64,000 nucleotides of DNA from Anaerococcus nagyae (GTDB lineage Bacteria > Bacillota > Clostridia > Tissierellales > Peptoniphilaceae). The notes below the pieces were generated by a model. The model saw only the letters and a program-made list of their open reading frames with translations, had not been told where the DNA came from and made no database searches. Positions 27,700 through 36,252 of the stretch are shown in pieces. The number at the start of each line of letters is the position of its first letter. The stretch's first letter is position 1. Made by a program: the position numbers and the translations under genes. The stretch covers positions 62,001 to 126,000 of the forward strand of contig NZ_JAGGLS010000003.1 in NCBI RefSeq assembly GCF_017874535.1, given 5' to 3'.

Positions 27700-29067
27700 A
27701 TGAAAAAGAAGTTAAACTTTAGAGAAGTTTTATTAGTGGGATCATTATTATTCGGATTATTTTTTGGGGCTGGAAATTTAATATTTCCTCTAGAATTGGG
27801 TCAACAATCTGGATATAATCTAAATCCTGTGATTGTAGGCTTTTTAATATCAGGTGTTGGTTTACCTATTATTGGTGTTACCGCAGCTGCAATGAGTGAT
27901 AGCGAATCATTATTTGAACTTGCAAGGCCCGCTAGCAAAAAATTTGCGTATTTTTTAACTGTATTATTATATATAACAATAGGCCCTGGCTTTGCAATTC
28001 CTCGTACTGCTACTGTGTCATATGAAATTGGACTCAAAGGTCTTACAAATGTAAGCGATAAAGCTATGCTCTTAGTGTTTTCTGTAGTATTTTTTAGCTT
28101 AGCCTTGTATTTTTCCTTAAAAAAAGGAAATCTTATAAATACAATCGGTAAGTATATGACACCAATTTTTTTGATTTTATTAGCTATATTACTTATAATG
28201 TCTATAGTAAATCCAATGGGTCCAACAAAATCAATACCGCCAATAGAAAAGTATCAACAAAGTCCATTTACTATAGGAATTATAGATGGATATAATACCC
28301 TTGATGCTCCCGCATCTCTTGCTTTTGCTATAATAATAATAGCAGCTATAAAAGAACTTGGTGTAAAGGAGCCTAAATATATTGCTAATGAAACGTTAAA
28401 AGCAGGTCTTATCTGTCTAATTGCTATGAGTCTTGTTTATTCATCTCTTGCTATAATGGGCTCGGCATCAACATCTATTATGGATATCAAAGAAAATGGA
28501 GCCTTGGTTTTAGCCGCTATTAGTAATCATTATTTAGGTAAATATGGCCACATTTTGTTTAGTTTAATAGTATTTATAGCCTGTCTTAAAACAGCTATTG
28601 GTCTAATATCTGCCTGTTCAGAAATGTTTAACCAGCTTTTAAAATTTGATATTTCCTATGAGAAATACTGTGTGATTTTTGCTATAGTTTCATTTTTGAT
28701 AGCAAATCTAGGACTTAATACGATAATATCATTATCGGTTCCAGTATTAATGTTCTTATATCCTATTTGTATAGTTCTTATAATACTATCTCTATTTTCA
28801 TTAAAGATAGGTAAAAACCATAATATATACAAATGGACCCTTATATTTACAATAATAGCTGCATTTTTTGATCTTTTATCAAATTTACCTTATGGTTTAG
28901 CCGATAGCTTATTAGTTAGCAAAACTTTAGCCTTGCCTAAGAGATTTTTACCAGGATTTGATTTGGGATTTGGTTGGATCTTGTTAGCATTGATTGGTTT
29001 TGTAATTGGATATATAATTGATAAAAACAATAAGAAAAGTAAAGTAAGCTATACGTCTGGCAATTAA
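27700..29067 (+). CDS. brnQ: Branched-chain amino acid:cation symporter BrnQ
   Basis: Membrane carrier for leucine, isoleucine and valine driven by Na+ or H+. It is 455 residues with about 12 hydrophobic helices. The family opening GSLLFGLFFGAGNLIFPLELG is at about residues 14-35, and GPGFAIPRTATVSYEIG near residue 96 is the LIVCS signature. RBS AAAGGAGAA. It ends in a strong terminator, so it is probably its own unit. Substrate is from family knowledge. Confidence 0.95.
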   Translation: MKKKLNFREVLLVGSLLFGLFFGAGNLIFPLELGQQSGYNLNPVIVGFLISGVGLPIIGVTAAAMSDSESLFELARPASKKFAYFLTVLLYITIGPGFAIPRTATVSYEIGLKGLTNVSDKAMLLVFSVVFFSLALYFSLKKGNLINTIGKYMTPIFLILLAILLIMSIVNPMGPTKSIPPIEKYQQSPFTIGIIDGYNTLDAPASLAFAIIIIAAIKELGVKEPKYIANETLKAGLICLIAMSLVYSSLAIMGSASTSIMDIKENGALVLAAISNHYLGKYGHILFSLIVFIACLKTAIGLISACSEMFNQLLKFDISYEKYCVIFAIVSFLIANLGLNTIISLSVPVLMFLYPICIVLIILSLFSLKIGKNHNIYKWTLIFTIIAAFFDLLSNLPYGLADSLLVSKTLALPKRFLPGFDLGFGWILLALIGFVIGYIIDKNNKKSKVSYTSGN

Positions 29068-29083
29068 TAATTGCCAGTTTTTT
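29057..29083 (+). terminator. Terminator after brnQ
   Basis: CTGGCAATT (29057-29065) pairs with AATTGCCAG (29069-29077) across 3 nt, followed by six T. It overlaps the brnQ stop and lies 12 nt before the trmB start. Confidence 0.9.
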
Positions 29084-29095
29084 GTAAGGAGAATT

Positions 29096-29722
29096 ATGAG
29101 ATTAAGATTTAAACCAAATGCTATTCCAGAAATGAAAGGGAATGATAAAATATTTTTCTATCCTAGGGATATGAAAGATAAGTGGTGTGAAGTATTTAAT
29201 AATGAAAATCCAATCCACTTAGAAATAGGTGCAGGAAAGGGTGATTTCATAGTGGAGATGGCAAAGAGAAATCCAGGAATTAACTTCATAGCACTTGAAA
29301 TGAATACTAATGCTTTTGTTATAGCTAGTAGAAAAATTGAAGAAGAAAAGTTAGAGAATGTAATAGGTTTAGTAGATTATGGAGAGGAATTAACAGAAAC
29401 TTTTGGAGAAAATGAGATAGATCATATTTACATAAATTTTTCAACTCCTTGGCCAAAGACAAAACACCACAAAAGACGTTTGAGCCATCCTAGATTTTTA
29501 GAAAGATATAAGATTATTATGAAAGATGGAGGAATAGTTGAGCAAAAAACAGATGATAGAGGATTTTTTGATGATTCTTTAAAATACTATGAAGATTTTG
29601 GCATGGAAATTTTGTACAAGAATTATGATCTTTTAGAAGAAGAATCGATAGTAACCGAATATGAGAAAAAATGGAGAGATAGAAATAAGCCTATTTATTA
29701 TGCAAAAGCTAAGTTTAGATAA
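29096..29722 (+). CDS. trmB: tRNA (guanine-46-N7)-methyltransferase
   Basis: Methylates G46 in the variable loop of tRNAs using S-adenosylmethionine. It is 208 residues, the usual length. The SAM loop is LEIGAGKGDF (about 42-51). The family signature appears as INFSTPWPKTKHHKRRL, where most members have NFSDPWPK, so the Asp is Thr here. TEYEKKWRDRNKPIYYA closes the protein, matching the TxYE...G..I pattern. RBS TAAGGAG. The Thr substitution is worth noting because this Asp is usually conserved. Confidence 0.94.
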   Translation: MRLRFKPNAIPEMKGNDKIFFYPRDMKDKWCEVFNNENPIHLEIGAGKGDFIVEMAKRNPGINFIALEMNTNAFVIASRKIEEEKLENVIGLVDYGEELTETFGENEIDHIYINFSTPWPKTKHHKRRLSHPRFLERYKIIMKDGGIVEQKTDDRGFFDDSLKYYEDFGMEILYKNYDLLEEESIVTEYEKKWRDRNKPIYYAKAKFR

Positions 29723-29875
29723 ATCATTTCTAGATAAATTTATTATATATACTAGTTTAATTTATCTGTATTAAAGAAAAGTTATAAGTAAAGAAACTTA
29801 ATTTTATTTAACATGGACTTTAATTTATTTATATTTACTGTATAATATTATCAAAACATAAATAAAGGAATTAAT

Positions 29876-30487
29876 ATGACTAAAAGAAAGAATGGTTTTC
29901 TTCAGGGACTTATAGCAGCCCTTATAGTAACTGCTATAGCTGGTATTTTTGGATTTTTAATAAAAGATAAGTTTGCAGTGGAAGAAAATGACGAGATCAC
30001 ATCGGATATCGTAGAATCTTCCCTAAAAGAAGTAAAAGAACTTACAACTTTAAAATACCATTATAAAAATGTAGCTTCATTTGAAAGTAGTCAACAATTT
30101 CAAGGAATCAAACTTCCATTTACAACTAAAAGTTTCTTATATACCTATGAAGGTGATATAAATGCAGGGGTAGATCTTGATCAAGCGAATGCAAGTGTAG
30201 ATGAGAATAATAAGATTATTACCATTAAGCTACCAGATGCTAAGATTTTAAGTCATGATATAGATGAAGATTCTATAATGATATTTGATGAAAAAAACTC
30301 GGTATTTAATCCTATGGAACTTGAAGATTATACCAACTTTAGAAAAGAAGAGGAAGCAAAGGTAGAAAAAGAAGCTGTAAAAAAGGGATTGCTAAAACAA
30401 GCTAGTCAACAAACAGATAAAGCTATAAAGGAAATATTAAACATTAATCCTATTATAGCAGAAGAATACACAATAAGCATCAAATAA
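29876..30487 (+). CDS. DUF4230-type membrane-anchored protein
   Basis: Function unknown. It is 203 residues. The lysine-rich start MTKRKNG is followed by a Gly/Ala/Ile-rich membrane helix (about 9-28), after which the protein should face outward. The extracellular part carries the DUF4230 pattern: LKEVKELTTLKYHYKNVASF, then GDINAGVDL, then KIITIKLPDAKILSHDID. The C-terminal half is a Glu/Lys-rich helix. A TATAAT at 29841-29846 lies 30 bp upstream. A terminator follows. Both this and the 26522 protein have an N-terminal anchor but I see no sequence relation between them. Confidence 0.8.
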   Translation: MTKRKNGFLQGLIAALIVTAIAGIFGFLIKDKFAVEENDEITSDIVESSLKEVKELTTLKYHYKNVASFESSQQFQGIKLPFTTKSFLYTYEGDINAGVDLDQANASVDENNKIITIKLPDAKILSHDIDEDSIMIFDEKNSVFNPMELEDYTNFRKEEEAKVEKEAVKKGLLKQASQQTDKAIKEILNINPIIAEEYTISIK

Positions 30488-30520
30488 AAGCTGGGTCATT
30501 TTACATACCCGGCTTTTTTA
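30488..30520 (+). terminator. Terminator after the DUF4230 gene
   Basis: AAGCTGGGT (30488-30496) pairs with ACCCGGCTT (30507-30515) with one G-T pair, followed by TTTTTA. It also lies just beyond the end of the convergent gene at 30533. Confidence 0.87.
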
Positions 30521-30532
30521 TAGTATCTAAAT

Positions 30533-31246
30533 TTATATAGTGAGCTTATATACTAAAGTAACAATAGGGTAGAGAACAACTTGGTGTGTTAAGTATATGA
30601 TCATAGCATGTCTGCCAATTTTTGCCAGCCAATTATCTTTACCGTATTTATAATAAAAGTTATTTGAAATTAAAAACTTCCCTAAAGAAAAACCTGATAA
30701 ATATATAAATATCCAAGGAATCATAGGGAAATAATCACTTGAGGCAAAATTACTTCCAGGGAAACCAAGTATGGCTAAATTACTATCATAGAGATTTTTA
30801 AAAAAGTTATAAGTATATAAACTTCTTTCTGGTATATTATAAGTAAATATAAAGATCACTAAAAATATAAAGAAGTATTTAAAATCAAAATCAAGATGCT
30901 TTTGCAAAATCCCTGTTATAAGCATTGATGCGCCAAGTCCATTGAGTACTCCCCAAACAATCATTTGCTCGGGAGCAAAAAAATAGGTAGTAAGACTTAT
31001 AGCAAATCCAATCAAAGATGTAATTAATCCCCTATTTATATTTTTTTCTGAGCTTAAAAAATTAGAGGTAATTCCTGATATGATAAAAAATGAGCAGGCT
31101 ATAGATAGCTGCCATATTTTATTAAAAAGTGTTCCATCATACCAAGAAATTTTCCAGTAAAAATTTATATTATACATTAAGTGAAATAAAACCATGGAAA
31201 TAATTGTAAATCCACGGAACTTGTCTAAATTATAATTTCTTTTCAT
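30533..31246 (-). CDS. Membrane protein with HGSNAT/DUF1624-type acyltransferase domain
   Basis: Multi-helix membrane protein, 237 residues, with about 7 hydrophobic segments. The start NLDKFRGFTIISMVLFHLMYN matches the DUF1624/heparan-glucosaminide N-acetyltransferase pattern (D..RG....MV.FH), with a His in the first helix that in relatives takes part in acetyl transfer. PMIPWIFIYLSGFSLGK near residue 175 is also typical. Bacterial members may acetylate cell-surface sugars; the substrate here is unknown. It is shorter than fused members. It is monocistronic on the minus strand. Confidence 0.82.
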   Translation of the reverse strand: MKRNYNLDKFRGFTIISMVLFHLMYNINFYWKISWYDGTLFNKIWQLSIACSFFIISGITSNFLSSEKNINRGLITSLIGFAISLTTYFFAPEQMIVWGVLNGLGASMLITGILQKHLDFDFKYFFIFLVIFIFTYNIPERSLYTYNFFKNLYDSNLAILGFPGSNFASSDYFPMIPWIFIYLSGFSLGKFLISNNFYYKYGKDNWLAKIGRHAMIIYLTHQVVLYPIVTLVYKLTI

Positions 31247-31373
31247 AACTTTATTATAACATTTATATTATTATTTATATAATCAATTTACAAAAATATA
31301 GCTAAAGTTGGGAGTTCGTATCTCATAATTTTATAAGATGATATAAAAAAACATTATAAAGAAAAAAATAGGG

Positions 31374-31520
31374 AGTTTTAGAGACAAATAAATCGTTCCA
31401 AAATAATAGGAACATCCTATCAAAAGTTTGGACTCTATGAGTCAGCGGGCTAAATATCAAACTTTCTAATAGGACACCCAATGATGGAACGATGGATATC
31501 TATTAATTTACAGCAGCACC
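31374..31520 (-). repeat. Structured repeat element, copy 2
   Basis: Reading on the minus strand: GGTGCTGCTGTAAA, ATCGTTCCA, a long stem TCCTATTAGAAAGTTTG with its partner CAAACTTTTGATAGGA, and apex TAGCCCGCTGACTCATAGAG. Then come GATGTTCCTATTATTT, TGGAACGATTTATT, and CCCTATTTTTTT just beyond. It is homologous to 22337-22502, with paired changes in the stems. It follows the stop codon of the minus-strand DJ-1 gene in sense orientation, so it would form the end of that mRNA. Confidence 0.72.
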
Positions 31521-31533
31521 ATAATTATTTGTA

Positions 31534-32043
31534 TTACTTACCAAGTTCTTTAACTACTGTTGTAACATGAACAGGTAGATCCACTGGTGTTCTTGCAGTT
31601 ATGATATTATTATCAACTACACATTCTTCGTCTACCCAGTTTGCACCTGCATTTTTAATATCTGTAGAAATTGTTGAGACTGATGTTGCTTTTACTCCAT
31701 CAAGTATGCCAGCTTCTGCTAATACCCATGGACCATGGCATACAGCTGCTACTATTTTGTCTGCTTCGTGCATTTCTTTTACAAATTTAACTGTATCTTT
31801 ATTTTGTCTCATCGCATCTGGAGAATACCCACCTGGTATATATACTGCATCAAAATCGGATGCACTAACTTCACTAGAAGCTTTGTCAGATTTTATAGTC
31901 CAACCACCAGCTTTTCCTGTATATTCTGTATCAGCTTCACTACCTAATAGTGTTACTTCATAATCTTCTCTAAATCTATGATAAGGATAGATTAATTCTG
32001 ATTCTTCAAAATTATTTTCAACTAAAATTGCAATTTTTTTCAT
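31534..32043 (-). CDS. DJ-1/PfpI family protein (protein/nucleotide deglycase type)
   Basis: Cytoplasmic 169-residue protein of the PfpI/YhbO/YraA type, linked in relatives to removal of glycation damage or stress survival. The nucleophile Cys is near 102 in AAVCHGPWVLAEAG. The conserved acid is Glu in NFEESELIYP (near residue 14-16), and YIPGGYSPDAMR is the oxyanion loop region. RBS AAAGGAGAT on the minus strand. It lies 50 nt after the helicase gene and ends in the structured repeat. It belongs to a different subfamily from the Hsp31-like protein at 24094. Confidence 0.93.
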   Translation of the reverse strand: MKKIAILVENNFEESELIYPYHRFREDYEVTLLGSEADTEYTGKAGGWTIKSDKASSEVSASDFDAVYIPGGYSPDAMRQNKDTVKFVKEMHEADKIVAAVCHGPWVLAEAGILDGVKATSVSTISTDIKNAGANWVDEECVVDNNIITARTPVDLPVHVTTVVKELGK

Positions 32044-32093
32044 TGTAATCTCCTTTATGTTTCATCATCTTATCTAAATTATATATACCCAAA

Positions 32094-33884
32094 TTATTGA
32101 TTTTTAATATCTTCATAAAAAATGGAAGCTTTTACTTTCATCCCATTTCTATTTTTTAGACTCAAAAGATAAAGATTAGAACGAGCTCTAGTCATAGCAA
32201 CATAAAACATTCGTCTTTCTTCTTCTATTCTCATATAATTATCATTCATATCTAGGAGCATAGGAAATTCATTCTCTATTAAATCTATTACAAATACATC
32301 ATCATATTCTAAGCCTTTTGATTTGTGGATAGTTGATAATATAAGATTAGAATCATTTCTTTTATTTAGAATCTTTTCGAATATTAACTTTTTTTCATAA
32401 AATTGATCAAGATCTTTTAAACCTTTAGTAAAGTTTATAAGACTTTCTACATACAAGGCTTTATTTATAATTACTTCATAGTATTTATTAGAAAAAACTT
32501 TTATATAATCTCTATAACCCATATTTGAGTAAATATAGGCTATTTTTTTATCCAAACTTAGCTTTCTTAAGTATTTAAATTCTTTTTCTTTTCTCATTAG
32601 ATTATAAGACTTTTCATCATCGACAATCTCATGTAGATAGTCAAATATATCGTAGTTAATTGGCTTTTGATTAAGTTTTTCTATATCCTCTCGGTTTAGG
32701 TACGTTTTAATCATATAGTAAATATTAGAAAATAATTCTACATCATCAAAATCTTCACTAAAACTAATTATATTGATAATATCTTTTAGGATTTTCGAAT
32801 CAAAAAAATCATAGGATCCATTGTTTATAGAAAAATCTCGGTTATCTTTCAATAAAAAGCTTACCATATTTAATGAAGAAATATTATTTCTATACAAAAT
32901 AGCTGTTTTTTTATTTGAGTCTAAATGACTAATTATATACTTATAAGCATCTTTGCTATTTTTTAATCTAGCAAGTCTAATGGGTGTAGTAGCTGGATGG
33001 TTGGTATATAGGTCTTTTTTAAATCTATTTTGATTTTGCTTAATGAAATTTTTTGATCCAATTACTATATTTGCTTGGGATCTATGATTTTCATCCATAG
33101 TAAGTATTTTAGAATCAGGATATATTTTTTTGAAATTTAGCAAGTAATCTGGATTTGCTGCTCTAAAGGAATAAATAGATTGATCATCATCTGCTACTAC
33201 CATAAGGTTATTTTCCGGATAAACTATTTTTTCTAGAATTTTAAATTGTATAAGAGAAGTATCCTGTCCTTCATCAAGTTGAATATATTTATACTTGCTT
33301 TTAACAGATCTTAATAAACGATTATCTTCATTTAGGAGTTTTAGGGCGATAACTTGCATATCATCAAAATCTATATAGAAATTTTCTTTTTTAAATTTCT
33401 CATATGCTATATAAACTTTTTCTATATTTTTTATTTGAGAGTTTTTAAGGTATGAAATATCATCCATAGAATTTTTCATATAGCCAACATAACTAAAGAA
33501 GTCATCAAGATCTTCAGAAGATATAACTTTACCGTTTATGTCTAAATAAATTTGTTTTATTAAGTTATATTTATTGTATAGATCATCACTTTCTAGTATT
33601 TTTATTCTGCGATTTTTCTTTTTATAATAGTTTCTTATTATAAGATAGCAAAAGGCATGGATAGTCATAAAGTTTGTCTTAAGACCATTGTATCTTATTT
33701 TCATATCATTAGCCTGAGTTTTAGAAAATGTTAGAGAAAGAATATGAGATGGATCTATATATTTTTCTAGTATATTAATTCTTTTCAAAAGCATTGTTGT
33801 TTTACCAGCTCCAGGTACGGCTAGTACTAGACACGGTCCATTTATGTGATTTGCTGCTTGGAATTGTTTTTCTGTTAGTTTCAT
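32094..33884 (-). CDS. UvrD/Rep-type ATP-dependent DNA helicase (short form)
   Basis: Superfamily 1A 3'-5' helicase, probably in repair or removal of blocked forks. It is 596 residues, about 120-150 shorter than PcrA/UvrD. The Q motif region LTEKQFQAANH is at the start. Walker A is VPGAGKTT (about 23-30), motif II DEGQD, motif III VVADDDQSIYSFRAA, motif V STIHKSKGLEYDDVFV, and motif VI RRMFYVAMTRARSNLYL. The 2B insert is reduced and the C-terminal PcrA tail that contacts RNA polymerase is missing. No ribosome site precedes ATG 33884, and a -10 lies only 6 nt upstream, so the mRNA may be leaderless. Confidence 0.93.
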   Translation of the reverse strand: MKLTEKQFQAANHINGPCLVLAVPGAGKTTMLLKRINILEKYIDPSHILSLTFSKTQANDMKIRYNGLKTNFMTIHAFCYLIIRNYYKKKNRRIKILESDDLYNKYNLIKQIYLDINGKVISSEDLDDFFSYVGYMKNSMDDISYLKNSQIKNIEKVYIAYEKFKKENFYIDFDDMQVIALKLLNEDNRLLRSVKSKYKYIQLDEGQDTSLIQFKILEKIVYPENNLMVVADDDQSIYSFRAANPDYLLNFKKIYPDSKILTMDENHRSQANIVIGSKNFIKQNQNRFKKDLYTNHPATTPIRLARLKNSKDAYKYIISHLDSNKKTAILYRNNISSLNMVSFLLKDNRDFSINNGSYDFFDSKILKDIINIISFSEDFDDVELFSNIYYMIKTYLNREDIEKLNQKPINYDIFDYLHEIVDDEKSYNLMRKEKEFKYLRKLSLDKKIAYIYSNMGYRDYIKVFSNKYYEVIINKALYVESLINFTKGLKDLDQFYEKKLIFEKILNKRNDSNLILSTIHKSKGLEYDDVFVIDLIENEFPMLLDMNDNYMRIEEERRMFYVAMTRARSNLYLLSLKNRNGMKVKASIFYEDIKNQ

Positions 33885-33890
33885 ATAATT

Positions 33891-33928
33891 ATCATACCAT
33901 ACAAAAATTTATAAAAATATGGTATGAT
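33891..33928. promoter_or_regulatory. Symmetric divergent promoters of helicase and nitroreductase
   Basis: A perfect 10-bp inverted repeat, ATCATACCAT (33891-33900) and ATGGTATGAT (33919-33928), has an 18-bp AT-rich centre. Each arm is an extended -10 (TGGTATGAT), one for each strand. The arms may also be a shared operator. Confidence 0.65.
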
Positions 33929-33957
33929 GTTTATAGAATACATATACGGGGGTAACA

Positions 33958-34755
33958 ATGGATACAAAAAACCTATTGAAGTTTAGAACTTCTACTAGAG
34001 ACTATAAAGACGAAAAATTAGATGAAGATATTGCTAAAAAAGTTTATGAAATTGTAAATGATGAAGCAGAAAAATTAGGTAGGGAAAATCTAGCATTTCT
34101 ACTAAATACAGATGGAGAATCAGTATATAAGGCTCTAAATGGAGTTGCAGGTTATAGAGGTGTAATGATCAAGGCTCCAGCTTATATAGCGCTTGATGCT
34201 CGTAATAACGATCCTACTACAATCGTAAAAGGTGCTTATGGAGTAGAAGAAATTATCACAAAACTTCATAAACTAGGTCTTGGTACTTGCTGGATAACAG
34301 TAAGTGAAGTTGATGAAGTTGTAAAACAAAATGCCTTTAACTATTCAGAAGGTGATATAAATATACTTCTAGCAGTTGGATATCCTTTAGATGATGAAAG
34401 ACGTGAACATTCCTACATCGATAGAGGTGCTACAGAAGATTTAGTATTTTTAGGCGATTTTGATACACCAGCTACTGATGAAGACCTTGAACAAAGAGGA
34501 TTAAACGAAATATTCAATTATGCAAAATTTGCTCCATCAGCTAATAATGCTCAACCTTGGAGATTTCTAATAGTAGATGATGAATTATCTCTTTATATAG
34601 AGGACTATAAGGGAGATGTAAATTTAATAGATGCAGGTATAATGATGTATTATATAGATGAATTAAGCAAGGCTTATGCAATGCCATTAGGATTTGAAGT
34701 TGAACCAAAGATTGGTTCAGATAAATACACATATATCGGTATGACAAAGATGTAA
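33958..34755 (+). CDS. Nitroreductase-family flavoprotein
   Basis: FMN-dependent oxidoreductase fold. It is 265 residues, in the group of fused or extended nitroreductases (TM1586-like) rather than the 200-residue NfsB type. The N-terminal FRTSTRDYKDEKL is the R-S-x-R phosphate-binding segment. YGVEEIITKLHKLGLGTCWI near residue 100 is the typical helix and strand. A second flavin-contact segment is NYAKFAPSANNAQPWRF near 190, which usually sits near the N-terminus; its C-terminal place fits a duplicated or swapped half. Natural substrate unknown. RBS GGGGGT; terminator follows. Confidence 0.88.
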   Translation: MDTKNLLKFRTSTRDYKDEKLDEDIAKKVYEIVNDEAEKLGRENLAFLLNTDGESVYKALNGVAGYRGVMIKAPAYIALDARNNDPTTIVKGAYGVEEIITKLHKLGLGTCWITVSEVDEVVKQNAFNYSEGDINILLAVGYPLDDERREHSYIDRGATEDLVFLGDFDTPATDEDLEQRGLNEIFNYAKFAPSANNAQPWRFLIVDDELSLYIEDYKGDVNLIDAGIMMYYIDELSKAYAMPLGFEVEPKIGSDKYTYIGMTKM

Positions 34756-34759
34756 ACAT

Positions 34760-34781
34760 AGGCGCTTATGCGCCTTTTTTA
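34760..34781 (+). terminator. Terminator after the nitroreductase gene
   Basis: AGGCGC (34760-34765) with loop TTAT pairs with GCGCC(T), followed by six T. Confidence 0.92.
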
Positions 34782-34795
34782 GTTGAGAGGTTACA

Positions 34796-35602
34796 ATGAT
34801 AAGATTATATACAGAAAAAGATTTTGAAAAGATGAGACAGGCAGCTGAAATACTATGTCAAACTCATTTAGCTATTAAAAAAGTAATAAGAGCTGGAATA
34901 ACTACCAAGCAATTAGATGATTTTGCTAATAGATTTATAGTTGATCATAAAGGGGCTATCCCAGCACAGTTAGGCTATGGAGGATTTCCTTATACACTTT
35001 GTATATCAGTTAATGATGAGATTTGCCATGGTTTTCCAGGAGACTATGTCCTAAAAGAAGGTGATCTTGTATCGATTGATAATGTTATTGAATACAATGG
35101 GGGACTTGCTGATTCTTGTTGGTCATATGCCATAGGAGAATTATCAGATCGCGATCAAAAACTTATGGATGTTACTTTAGAATCATTAAATAAATCAATT
35201 GATCAAGCAGTGCCAGGCAATAGAATTGGTGATATAGGTCATGCTATCCAAGAGTATGCAGAAGTGGAAAATAACTTTTCTGTTATTCGTGATTTTATAG
35301 GTCATGGTATAGGTAAAGAAATGCATGAGGATCCACAGGTGCCTCATTATGGAAAAGCTAATCACGGACAACGTATACAAGCAGGAATGGTATTTACAAT
35401 TGAGCCAATGATTGCAAGCGGTAAGTGGCCAATGAAACTCGATGACAATGGTTGGGTAGCTCGCACTCAGGATGGATCAACTTGTGCACAATTTGAACAT
35501 CAACTTATAATTCATGAAGATGGGCCAGAGATTATAACAGATCAAAGTAAATATGCATTAACTGAAGATGATATAGAGTTCATAGAAAATTATAAATTCT
35601 AA
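34796..35602 (+). CDS. map: Methionine aminopeptidase, type I
   Basis: Removes the initiator methionine from nascent proteins. It is 268 residues. The five metal ligands of the family can be assigned: Asp in LVSIDNVIEY, Asp in GLADSCW, His in FIGHGIGKEMHEDP, Glu in FTIEPM and Glu in CAQFEHQ. The conserved substrate His is in CHGFPGD. It lacks the N-terminal SEC-C zinc extension of some clostridial versions. It stands outside the usual ribosomal-protein (adk-map-infA) cluster, so this may be a second or relocated copy. It is followed after 12 nt by a GNAT gene. Confidence 0.95.
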   Translation: MIRLYTEKDFEKMRQAAEILCQTHLAIKKVIRAGITTKQLDDFANRFIVDHKGAIPAQLGYGGFPYTLCISVNDEICHGFPGDYVLKEGDLVSIDNVIEYNGGLADSCWSYAIGELSDRDQKLMDVTLESLNKSIDQAVPGNRIGDIGHAIQEYAEVENNFSVIRDFIGHGIGKEMHEDPQVPHYGKANHGQRIQAGMVFTIEPMIASGKWPMKLDDNGWVARTQDGSTCAQFEHQLIIHEDGPEIITDQSKYALTEDDIEFIENYKF

Positions 35603-35614
35603 TTAGGAGATATT

Positions 35615-36151
35615 TTGGATTTATTAGATATCAGTAAGGCTTCGGGAAAACAATATTTCGAAACTCTTTATATAAAATCTTTCCCAGAAGATGAGAGAAT
35701 AGATCTAGCTGATTTATATAGCTTAAAAGAAGATGGATTAATAGATATAGTTAATATAAGCGATGATAATAGAGATATTGGCTTTGCTGTGATTTATTTT
35801 AGTGATAATGTCCATCTTTTATCCTATTTTGCTATAGAACCTGACTTAAGATCTAAAGGATTAGGTAGCAAGTCATTGAGCTTATTAAAAAATACTTATA
35901 AGGACTTGATGATAGAAATAGAAAGTACAGATCTAAAAGATTCTGATGATTATCATTTAAGAAATAGAAGAAAAGCTTTTTATATTAGAAATGGTTTTAA
36001 AGTTTTGGAAGATAAAGTAGACTACTTTGGTATCGAAATGGAGCTAATGTCTACTACTAAAGATGCAGGTATAAATGATTACTTTGACACCTATAATAAT
36101 ATTTTTGATAAAGAATTTATAGACGAAAATATAAAGTTGATTAGTATTTAA
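35615..36151 (+). CDS. GNAT-family N-acetyltransferase
   Basis: Acetyl-CoA-dependent acetyltransferase fold, 178 residues from TTG 35615 with AGGAG 6 nt upstream. The acetyl-CoA loop is DLRSKGLGSKSLSLL (about residues 87-101, the R/Q-x-x-G-x-G/A motif), followed by FYIRNGFKVLEDKVDYFG, the usual C-terminal strand pair. The N-terminal SFPEDERIDLADLYSL is typical of the group acting on small molecules or peptides. Substrate unknown. It is probably co-transcribed with map and ends in a branched hairpin shared with the convergent ligase gene. Confidence 0.85.
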   Translation: MDLLDISKASGKQYFETLYIKSFPEDERIDLADLYSLKEDGLIDIVNISDDNRDIGFAVIYFSDNVHLLSYFAIEPDLRSKGLGSKSLSLLKNTYKDLMIEIESTDLKDSDDYHLRNRRKAFYIRNGFKVLEDKVDYFGIEMELMSTTKDAGINDYFDTYNNIFDKEFIDENIKLISI

Positions 36152-36242
36152 AAAGATCCTAAGAAGTTAAGGACTGATTTTTAGAAGTTAATCTTAGTAT
36201 TAACTTACTTGGTCAGTTTATTTATTTCTTAAGATCTTTTTT
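36150..36242. terminator. Branched bidirectional terminator between convergent genes
   Basis: The outer stem pairs AAAAAGATCCTAAGAA (36150-36165) with TTCTTAAGATCTTTTTT (36226-36242). An inner hairpin AAGTTAAT...ATTAACTT is centred near 36196. ACTGA/TCAGT can pair between them. T-runs exist on both strands. Confidence 0.8.
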
Positions 36243-36252
36243 AATTTAATAA

